From: Polaromonas sp. JS666
Lineage (GTDB): Bacteria > Pseudomonadota > Gammaproteobacteria > Burkholderiales > Burkholderiaceae_C
NCBI RefSeq assembly: GCF_000013865.1
Contig: NC_007948.1
Span: forward strand, 1,364,001-1,428,000
Length of the DNA stretch: 64,000 nucleotides
Direction of reading: 5' to 3'
Shown here: in pieces, positions 29,784 through 36,493 of the stretch
How the letters are laid out: every line of letters begins with the position of its first letter
How positions within the stretch are numbered: position 1 is the stretch's first letter
Position numbers and translations under genes: made by a program
The notes under the pieces: model-generated
What the model was told of the DNA's origin: nothing
Database searches by the model: none
The model's input: only the letters and a program-made list of their open reading frames with translations

Positions 29784-30816
29784 TTCCACCCGCGCTATGG
29801 ACCGCAAGCTGGACCACACCCTGGACCGCGCCAACAGTGACGTGGTGCTGATCGTGGACGACGTGCCGGACAACCTCTCGGTGCTGCATGATGCGCTCGA
29901 TGAGTCGGGTTACACCGTGCTGGTCGCCACCAGCGGCGAAGCCGCCCTGAACCGGGCCCGGCAGGCCGTGCCGGACATCGTGCTGCTCGACGCCATGATG
30001 CCTGGCATGGACGGCTTCGAGGTGGCCAAACGCCTGAAAGCCATGGCCGAGACGGCGCACATTCCCATCATCTTCATGACCGGGCTGACCGAGACCGAGC
30101 ATCTGGTCGCTGCGCTGGAGGCAGGCGGCGTCGATTACGTGACCAAGCCGATCAAGCCCAAGGAGGTCATGGCGCGCATGGGGGTGCACCTGCAGGGCGC
30201 TCGCCGTGCCCGGCAGGAGGCCCGGCAGGCGGGCCAGGCGCGCAATGCGCTGGATGCGTTCGGCTATGCCAGCATCACGGTGCGCATGGGCGGGCCGGGC
30301 GACGGCAGGCTGATCTGGCAGACCCCGCTGGCGCGCGACCTGCTGATGCGCTACTACGGCACGTCGGCCCCGCAAACCCCCGAACCGGTGCTGAACTGGC
30401 TGCGCCGCCACCAGGCCGAGGCCGGGCGCGAGCACGAGCTTGAACCGCCGCGCCTGGCCATGGAACTGGGCCCGCGCCGCCTGACGTTCCGGCTGCACCG
30501 GCACACCGGGGACGCGGGAGGAGACGGTGAGGGCGCGAGCGACTGGCTGATCGTGATGCGCGAGATCTCCGACGATGCGGTGATCGAGGCCATGAGCCTG
30601 AGCTTCAAGCTCACGGCCCGCGAGGCCGAGGTGCTCTACTGGGTGATCAAGGGCAAGATCAACCGCGACATCGCCGGCATTCTGGGTGCCAGTCCGGCCA
30701 CGGTCAAAAAGCATCTGGAGCATGTGTACGCCAAGCTGGGCGTGGAAACCCGCACGGCCGCCGCCGGCATGGCGCTGAACCGCATCCGGCAGCTTCATCC
30801 GCAGTTTGAGGCCTGA
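29767..30816 (+). CDS. Response regulator with LuxR-type output
   Basis: 349 residues from ATG 29767, overlapping the kinase gene by 17 bp. Receiver domain: acidic pair D31-D32, phosphoacceptor D75 (IVLLDAMMPGMDG), T105 and K128 (VTKPIKP). A ~130-residue linker without a recognised fold follows, then a LuxR HTH (LTAREAEVLYWVIKG, GASPATVKKHLEHVYAKLGVETR). It is the likely partner of the permease-kinase and a candidate regulator of the facing urease operon. Confidence 0.92.
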   Translation: MSSVLDSTRAMDRKLDHTLDRANSDVVLIVDDVPDNLSVLHDALDESGYTVLVATSGEAALNRARQAVPDIVLLDAMMPGMDGFEVAKRLKAMAETAHIPIIFMTGLTETEHLVAALEAGGVDYVTKPIKPKEVMARMGVHLQGARRARQEARQAGQARNALDAFGYASITVRMGGPGDGRLIWQTPLARDLLMRYYGTSAPQTPEPVLNWLRRHQAEAGREHELEPPRLAMELGPRRLTFRLHRHTGDAGGDGEGASDWLIVMREISDDAVIEAMSLSFKLTAREAEVLYWVIKGKINRDIAGILGASPATVKKHLEHVYAKLGVETRTAAAGMALNRIRQLHPQFEA

Positions 30817-30975
30817 GAGGCTGAGAGTCTTTTGTTCATACCCGCTTATCACGCCAAAACGCACCCACTCGTTGTTGCAAATGCGCGCCATAGCCCGAGC
30901 TATGGCTGTGCTTTGCGCCTCGATTGGGCACGTTTTGACGCGCTACTCGGGCACGACCAAAAAACTCTCAGCCTC
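30817..30975. repeat. Large imperfect inverted repeat (about 78-bp arms)
   Basis: The left arm starts GAGGCTGAGAGTCTTTTG right after the response-regulator stop; the right arm is its complement ending CAAAAAACTCTCAGCCTC. Between them complementarity continues through ACGCCAAAACGCACCCA and TTTTGACGCG to a centre at CCATAGCCCGAGCTATGG. By eye about three quarters of positions pair. It could be a MITE-like element or a structured 3' RNA/terminator; there are no coding features. Confidence 0.8.
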
Positions 30976-31337
30976 TGAGGGATCATCCGGAGCGCAATCC
31001 GGGCCAGGCTGTTACAATAGCAACTTCGGTACAGCACCAGATTTATACATCGAAGCCCTTTTGCCACGGGCTTCCTTCTCAAATACGGCGCTTCTCAGAG
31101 CCCGAATTCACAGTGCGTTCAGTGCCCCTACAGCCCTGAGCCCCTCACAGCACTGTTCCATTTCCTGGCGAGCACTCCCCAACAGTGCCCCTCAAAGGCT
31201 CAACCGGCCCAGCCCTTTCCGAAGGGCCTGGCAGGCAGAAACCGAACAGCCGCCGGCTTGTTCGCAAGCCGTCTACTCTCTATTTTTCGACTATGAAGCT
31301 GGGACCCAATACTTGGCAACCCGGCCAGGACATTTTT
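30976..31337 (+). other. Long leader region before the 31338 gene
   Basis: No gene is seen. A TACAAT hexamer at 31013 is a possible -10. A short hairpin GAAGCCC/GGGCTTC at 31048-31070 follows. If transcription starts near 31020 the leader would be about 320 nt, unusually long, and could fold as a temperature- or translation-responsive element. Confidence 0.4.
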
Positions 31338-31577
31338 ATGAACATTGATCACAACAAAATCGCGGTGGGCAAGTACCTTGTTTCCCCGCTTGCCAAAGAG
31401 CAGGGCGAAGGACGCTACGCCGCTTCGGTATCCATCCGTTCCGGGCGCGGCAGCGCGTCGCATGACCGCGTGCTGCGTTTCAGCGGCCTTTTTGACAGCG
31501 CCGCAGCCGCGCTGCATTACGCCACCGAGCACGCGCTGGGCTGGATTCATGAGCGCTCATCGCCGGCTTGCGCCTGA
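31338..31577 (+). CDS. Conserved hypothetical protein, CspA-neighbour type
   Basis: 79 residues starting MNIDHNKIAVGKYLVSPL with AGGA upstream; an in-frame ATG at 31293 would add 15 residues. It contains YAASVSIRSGRGSASHDRVLRFSG and an AALHYATEHALGWI ending. This family is common in Burkholderiales as an unassigned small protein. It precedes the second IF-1 gene by 119 bp. No catalytic motif was seen. Confidence 0.7.
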   Translation: MNIDHNKIAVGKYLVSPLAKEQGEGRYAASVSIRSGRGSASHDRVLRFSGLFDSAAAALHYATEHALGWIHERSSPACA

Positions 31578-31696
31578 CGGTCGGCGGCCCCCGTCGGGGT
31601 CAGCCGGGACGGCCAGGTAGACGTTAGATAACCAAACCAGCCAAAAGACAGACAGATAGTCAAACAGGTTTTTTTCAAATCTCAAGGAGTTACATC

Positions 31697-31954
31697 ATGG
31701 CCAAAGAAGAACTGATTGAAATGCATGGACTGGTAGACGAAGTGCTGCCCGATTCGCGTTTCCGCGTGACGCTCGACAATGGCCACAAACTGGTGGCCTA
31801 TACCTCGGGCAAGATGCGCAAGAACCATATCCGCATCCTGGCCGGCGACCAGGTGTCGCTGGAGTTGTCGCCTTACGACCTGAGCAAGGGCCGCATCACC
31901 TTCCGCCACATCGCTGGCCGCGGCCCGGGCCCTGCCCAGCGGCCTTCGCGCTAA
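31697..31954 (+). CDS. infA: Translation initiation factor IF-1
   Basis: 85 residues with the S1-like OB fold: [42 protein letters not shown] and [13 protein letters not shown]. Compared with the usual 72 residues it has a C-terminal extension [15 protein letters not shown]. It is not in a ribosomal protein operon, so it is probably a second infA as in many Burkholderiales; AAGGAG precedes the start by 7 bp. Confidence 0.95.
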   Translation: MAKEELIEMHGLVDEVLPDSRFRVTLDNGHKLVAYTSGKMRKNHIRILAGDQVSLELSPYDLSKGRITFRHIAGRGPGPAQRPSR

Positions 31955-32157
31955 GCCAGGCCTTCGCAACGGAGCGGGAGACCTGCGTTCAGGGACAAGC
32001 GTTGCCGCAGTGAGGGTAGATCCGATGGCGGCTTCTTTCGTGCCCGCCATGTGATCCGTCGTCTGGTCCAGCCGCATCCCGGGCTCCCTCCAATCAGTCT
32101 GCTTAAGGATCAAGGCGAGGCATCAGGTAACGGGCGATACAGGTGTCCCGTCCCGCC

Positions 32158-32778
32158 TCAGGTCGCGGGGCCTGCGCTGCCGGGATGCGCGCTTGGCGCC
32201 GGCCGAGCCATCCAGGCAATCAGCGAGGATCGCATGGCTTCTTCCACCGACATGTCAATGGGTTGCACCCACTCAGTCGGCACGAACACGGTGTAGCCGC
32301 CGATCATGTAGCCCATGGGCAAATACACCGCCACGCGCTCACCCGGCAAAAAGCCCGCCGGCAAATCGGCAAAACTGCGGCGCGTGATCAGGCCCACGAT
32401 TTCCATCGCGTGGCCCGGCATGCGCAGAATCACCACGCTTTGTTCCGCCTGCTTGCCGGCCGGCGAGAAGTAGTCGGCAAAACTTTTTAGCGACGAATAA
32501 ATGCTCTTTACCACGGGCAGGTTGGTGAAAGGCAGTTCGGCAAAAGACAGCAGCTTTCGCACACCGGGCTTGGACACCATGTAGCCAATCATCAGAATGC
32601 CCAGAATCCCGAACACCAGCCCCATGCCGGGCACGTAGAAACCACCAATCAGGGGGTTCAATACCCACAGGGCGGCGGCTTCCGTCCAGGCCAGAAAAAC
32701 ATAAAACAGGTACAGCGTCAGGACCACCGGCAAGATGGTGATGAGGCCGCGAAAGAAATATTTGTAGAGGTTTTTCAT
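32158..32778 (-). CDS. DUF502 family inner-membrane protein
   Basis: 206 residues from ATG 32778. Two N-terminal membrane spans (residues ~8-30 and ~45-70) and the family motifs NLPVVKSIYSSLKSFADYF, MPGHAMEIVGLITR and VAVYLPMGYMIGGYTVFVP. Function of the family is unknown. Upstream frame extension to 32889 was rejected because ATG 32778 gives the canonical MKNLYKYFFRGLI start. Confidence 0.9.
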   Translation of the reverse strand: MKNLYKYFFRGLITILPVVLTLYLFYVFLAWTEAAALWVLNPLIGGFYVPGMGLVFGILGILMIGYMVSKPGVRKLLSFAELPFTNLPVVKSIYSSLKSFADYFSPAGKQAEQSVVILRMPGHAMEIVGLITRRSFADLPAGFLPGERVAVYLPMGYMIGGYTVFVPTEWVQPIDMSVEEAMRSSLIAWMARPAPSAHPGSAGPAT

Positions 32779-33107
32779 GGGGTGAGGGTATTTGTTCGCG
32801 GCCGCCGGAGTAGCCGAAGGAGCCGACCAGGGCATCACCGCAGATGACGTTGGCAGCGCGGGGGTAACTCCGGGCCCCAATATAACCATTTCACGTGACC
32901 GACCATCGACCCCCGACTTCTGTCATCGGCGCCGTCCTACATCGGCAGGGTATGAAGAACTGCCCGCGCCGGCCTGCATGGGTCTAGAGTTGATTTTGAA
33001 CCGGTCCGTCCTTATTGACAGATCGGTTCCGCTGTGAATGTTGAGGAAAAAATTTCCAATAATTTTCAGGCGGATCGCCATCGGTTCGCCTGTACCTGGA
33101 ACAAGCC
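32779..33107. other. Divergent intergenic region
   Basis: Separates the DUF502 gene from the plus-strand pair at 33108. An AT-richer segment with an imperfect inverted repeat GAACCG...CGGTTC (32998-33029) around TTATTGACAG could hold a promoter or operator. No gene is seen. Confidence 0.4.
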
Positions 33108-33488
33108 ATGAATCAGTCAAAACCGGTCAGCGCGCAATTCAGGGCGCCGTTGCGCTCGCTGGCCCTAACCGTCGAAGAAACGGGCCCCGGAGATTTTCGC
33201 TGGCGTATTCTGGAAGGCTTCGGCAATCCTCCCGTGTTTGAATCCGTGAGTTGCGCCAACCGGACGTTTTCGGCCTACGATACGGCGTTGGCAACCGGCT
33301 ATGGTGAGTTGCAGCGCCTGATTGGCCTTGAGCTTCAGCATGGTCCGCGCGCGGCACCCGACGCTGTCGTAGACTTCATCCGCCTGGCCTCCACGCCGCG
33401 TCCGAGGCCTGTTGAACGGGCCGATCCCGTGAAGTCCCCGCCCGTGAACGGTGGAAGCTTCACCCCGCGCATACGAAGACCCGCATGA
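33108..33488 (+). CDS. Hypothetical protein
   Basis: 126 residues. The N-terminal ~80 residues look folded (LALTVEETGPGDFRWRILEG, FSAYDTALATGYGELQRL); the C-terminal 45 are Pro/Arg-rich and probably disordered. No family recognised. Its stop overlaps the next small gene by 4 bp (ATGA). Confidence 0.6.
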   Translation: MNQSKPVSAQFRAPLRSLALTVEETGPGDFRWRILEGFGNPPVFESVSCANRTFSAYDTALATGYGELQRLIGLELQHGPRAAPDAVVDFIRLASTPRPRPVERADPVKSPPVNGGSFTPRIRRPA

Positions 33489-33658
33489 AACCCGACCTGA
33501 AGGCCGACTACACCCGCCTGCGGACCGAGCTGGAGGCCTTGATGGCCCAGCCTGTGAAAGACTTTGCGCGCATCGACCAGATCGTGCACCAGCTCGAGCA
33601 GGTCCAGCTCGCCATCAAGGAAGAGCACGGCGTCAAAGGCAACAACCCCAACGAATAG
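33485..33658 (+). CDS. Small helical protein
   Basis: 57 residues, starting at an ATG overlapping the upstream stop. It is highly charged and predicted to be helical (LKADYTRLRTELEALMAQP, IDQIVHQLEQVQLAIKEEHG). Translational coupling and codon use support it as real. Function unknown. Confidence 0.55.
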   Translation: MKPDLKADYTRLRTELEALMAQPVKDFARIDQIVHQLEQVQLAIKEEHGVKGNNPNE

Positions 33659-33874
33659 CCGGCGACCCGGACTGAGGCTCCACCCGGCGCGGGCCGGGTA
33701 CTTGCGATGTGGTACATGGGTAGCATTTTGTGACCTCGCTTGTCCTACATGGTCCTTCGCATCGAACCGACGCTGCGCCAGCCGCGGCTCCGCGTAAATT
33801 AACAGCAGCTGGCAATACGGCCAGCCTTCGACGAACCTCAGTGCCTGTGATGGGCACGCTTAAGGAGTAGAAAT

Positions 33875-34099
33875 ATGAAAGCATCAAAACCCCTGGCTTC
33901 TGCCGTAGCCGCTGCGGCTGTTGTCGGTGCCATCGGGCTGGCTTATGCCCAGACACCGGATCCTGGCACGCAACCGGCAACACCGGCCGACACCTCCAGC
34001 CAGACCATGCAAAACCAGGGAACCACCAGCCCTGCCACCAGCCCGGGCATGAGTACGGAAAGCCCTATCGAGCGTCCGGCCCAGGCTGACCGCAACTAA
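33875..34099 (+). CDS. Small exported Ser/Thr/Pro-rich protein
   Basis: 74 residues with AAGGAG 8 bp before the ATG. A signal peptide (LASAVAAAAVVGAIGLAYA, cleaved before QTP) and a mature part rich in Thr, Pro, Gln and Ser without structure. Probably periplasmic; no family. Upstream, 33659-33874 holds two hairpins (ACCCGGC/GCCGGGT and GCTGGC/GCCAGC). Confidence 0.6.
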   Translation: MKASKPLASAVAAAAVVGAIGLAYAQTPDPGTQPATPADTSSQTMQNQGTTSPATSPGMSTESPIERPAQADRN

Positions 34100-34213
34100 G
34101 CCTGACCGAACCCGTGCGCGGGTGTGAGTTCTTCCCGGGCCGGCAGAACGCATTTCGCGTTGCCGGCCCGAGGTGCGTTCATCCGCGCTAAAGTTCGTTA
34201 AAGGTCTGTACAC

Positions 34214-35035
34214 ATGGCCCTCGGCAGAGAGTTCATGCAAATCGTGCGATCCATTCAAGTGCCCGGCTCCCAGGCCGCTGGTGGTGAGACGGCCCTGCCT
34301 CTGCCAGAGCCGGGCGAAGCCGCCAGCCGACGCTCGGATCTGCTTGATGGCATCAAGCAGGGCGTCTTGCTGGGCGCTGCGATTCTGGCGCTCACATTGC
34401 CACCGCTGCGTATGGGTACCCCTCACAGCCAGCCGGGGCCGCGCTATGCGGACTTCGCCGGTGAAAGCGCATCCGCCGATGCGCAGCATGTCGCCAACTG
34501 GGTGGTCGACTCGGGCGACAACCAGCAACTTTTTTTCGTGATCTTGGACAAGAAAAATACCCGGGTGTTTGTGTTTGACCCTTCCGGCAAGCTGCGCGGC
34601 GCCACCCCGGTGCTGGTCGGCGCCGCGAAGGGCGACGACTCCGTCACCGGGATTGGCGGGCGGCCGATTGCGGAAGTGGCGCCGCACGAGCGCACCACGC
34701 CAGCCGGCCGCTTCATGGCGGAACCTGGCCGCAACACCCTCGGCGAAGACGTGGTGTGGGTGGACTATGAGGCGGCCGTTTCCATGCACCGGGTACGCGC
34801 CCTGGAGCCCGCCGAGCGCCGGCTGGAACGCCTGGCGTCGCCCACCACCGATGACAACCGCATTTCCTATGGCTGCATCAACATGCCGGTCGAGTTTTTT
34901 GAGAATGTGCTCAGGCCGGCCTTCAACGCCCGCTACGGCGTGGTCTACGTGTTGCCGGAGGTCAAGACCGTTGGCGAAGTGTTCACGTCGGCCTATGACC
35001 TGGTCGCCAGGTATGGCCTGAAACCCGCAGGCTGA
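34214..35035 (+). CDS. YkuD-like (L,D-transpeptidase fold) protein, altered motif
   Basis: 273 residues. One membrane anchor near residues 45-63 (GVLLGAAILALTLPPL), then a domain ending in NRISYGCINMPVEFF. This corresponds to the L,D-transpeptidase SHGC active-site block with His replaced by Tyr; the Cys is kept, and an upstream MHRV offers a His about 29 residues before it, further than in canonical enzymes. It probably acts on the periplasmic side on cell wall or a protein target. A close paralogue follows at 35405. Confidence 0.65.
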   Translation: MALGREFMQIVRSIQVPGSQAAGGETALPLPEPGEAASRRSDLLDGIKQGVLLGAAILALTLPPLRMGTPHSQPGPRYADFAGESASADAQHVANWVVDSGDNQQLFFVILDKKNTRVFVFDPSGKLRGATPVLVGAAKGDDSVTGIGGRPIAEVAPHERTTPAGRFMAEPGRNTLGEDVVWVDYEAAVSMHRVRALEPAERRLERLASPTTDDNRISYGCINMPVEFFENVLRPAFNARYGVVYVLPEVKTVGEVFTSAYDLVARYGLKPAG

Positions 35036-35322
35036 CCTCGGCCCGTGCCTTCCTCTTCCCCCCTTTCCGGCGAGCTGATCTGTAACAGCCTGCCCTGACT
35101 GGCCGGAGGGATTTCGCCTGATGAAAAGGAGGGCGCCATGCGGAAAATAAACCACAACCTGGCGTCTGTTACACAGCACCACGGTGATGAGGAAAAATCA
35201 GGCTCAGCCCGCGAGAGTTAACCACTTCCTGCTACAGAGTTAATAGCGGATTGGGCTGTCATCTGAAGGGGTTTTCCGTTGTAAACATTTACTTGCATCG
35301 CTAACATCATCGGTATTCGTAG

Positions 35323-35355
35323 CCGGGCCAATCACCGCAGGGTGGGCCCGGTTTT
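35323..35355 (+). terminator. Terminator between the two YkuD-like genes
   Basis: Stem CCGGGCC/GGGCCCGG with a ~14-nt loop followed by TTTTCTTTC. It lies 50 bp before the second gene's ATG, so it could also act as attenuator. Confidence 0.6.
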
Positions 35356-35404
35356 CTTTCTCTGTGCGCTTGCGCACGTAGTTGGCGCAACCCACAGGAT
35401 CCCG

Positions 35405-36097
35405 ATGTTGTTCACAGGTCAGCGGCTGCACGCTTGCATCGTCCACGTGGCACTGCTCGTGGGCGCGGCGCTGTTTCCGGTGATGTCTTCCGCCGCGCCG
35501 GCGATGGCTGCGGAACCCCTGGACGGCCTGGACACTGGCCTGGCGCTGGAGTCCGCGTCGGACGATGCGCGCCATGCGCTGCAGTGGATTGTCGGGCTGG
35601 GCGATAACCAGGGGCTGCCCTTTGTCATCGTCGACAAAAAGGGCGCCCGCATCTTTGTATTTGCAGCGGACGGCCGCCTGCGCGGCGCTTCGGCTGCGCT
35701 GCTGGGGCTTACGCCGGGCGATCATTCGGTGCCGGGTATTGAGCAGCGCAGCGTGGCCAGCCTGCGGGTGGACGAGCGCACCACGCCGGCCGGCCGGTTT
35801 GTCTCGGAGCCGGGCCACAACCTCCAGGGCGAAGCGATTGTCTGGATCGACTATGCCGCGAAGCTGGCCATCCACCGACTGCGCCCGGCCGACCCGAAAG
35901 AACGCCGCGCGGAACGGCTGGGCTCGGCCACGCCTGACGACAACCGTATTTCCATCGGCTGCGTCGTGGTTCCCGCGGACTTCTATGACGCAGTGGTGGC
36001 CCCGGTGCTGGGAAGAAGCTACGGCGTGGTGTATGTGCTGCCCGAAACCCAACCCGTGCGGCGCATGCTGGGCGCCATGGCGCTGAGCCAGCGGTAA
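35405..36097 (+). CDS. YkuD-like (L,D-transpeptidase fold) paralogue
   Basis: 230 residues from ATG 35405. A signal peptide (VALLVGAALFPVMSSAAPAMA) replaces the anchor of its neighbour. Shared blocks with the 34214 product include DERTTPAGRF/HERTTPAGRF, VWIDYAAK/VWVDYEAA and DDNRIS(I/Y)GC. Here the block reads RISIGCVVVPADFY, so the SHGC His is Ile. Upstream 35036-35404 contains no other gene. Tandem arrangement indicates a duplication, one product anchored and one soluble. Confidence 0.65.
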   Translation: MLFTGQRLHACIVHVALLVGAALFPVMSSAAPAMAAEPLDGLDTGLALESASDDARHALQWIVGLGDNQGLPFVIVDKKGARIFVFAADGRLRGASAALLGLTPGDHSVPGIEQRSVASLRVDERTTPAGRFVSEPGHNLQGEAIVWIDYAAKLAIHRLRPADPKERRAERLGSATPDDNRISIGCVVVPADFYDAVVAPVLGRSYGVVYVLPETQPVRRMLGAMALSQR

Positions 36098-36351
36098 ACC
36101 GCGTCTTGTCCGGGCTCGATCAGGGCTATCCCATCCGTCCAGGCCGATGAGGTCAGCCAGACTAACCCAGCACAGGTGGAGGCTTGGGTAACTGCTCCTT
36201 GCCCACTTTTCAGCCAGCTGGGCCAGACGCATTCAGTGGCCCCGCGTCAGCCATTCCTTACCGGCACAAAGCCTGCAGGCCGGCACGGGCGCCCCGGTTC
36301 AAGACCTACAGTGAAGCTGTCTTTCAACTTGTTACCCAGAAGGAGACACAC

Positions 36352-36426
36352 ATGCCCCTCATTGCCTGGCTACTTGGCGTGCCACTCAGCGTTATTTTGA
36401 TATTGATGCTGCTGGGTGTATTTTGA
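36352..36426 (+). CDS. 24-residue hydrophobic membrane peptide
   Basis: MPLIAWLLGVPLSVILILML plus LGVF: a single membrane span with AAGGAG 7 bp before the ATG and an intrinsic terminator 15 bp after the stop. Placement as an isolated transcription unit supports a genuine micropeptide. The role is unknown; the 254-bp upstream stretch is non-coding. Confidence 0.6.
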   Translation: MPLIAWLLGVPLSVILILMLLGVF

Positions 36427-36440
36427 ATACGGATGAATTC

Positions 36441-36466
36441 AAAAGCCCGCAACAGCGGGCTTTTTT
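36441..36466 (+). terminator. Rho-independent terminator
   Basis: AAAAGCCCGC-AACA-GCGGGCTTTTTT is symmetrical enough to end both the plus-strand micropeptide gene and the convergent helicase gene. Confidence 0.9.
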
Positions 36467-36493
36467 GTGCCTGCCGGCGGGCAGTGCCAGCCT

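Noticed and set aside
27345-29873. 842-codon frame opposite the permease-kinase
   Set aside because: Antisense to clear transporter and kinase motifs; no family similarity.
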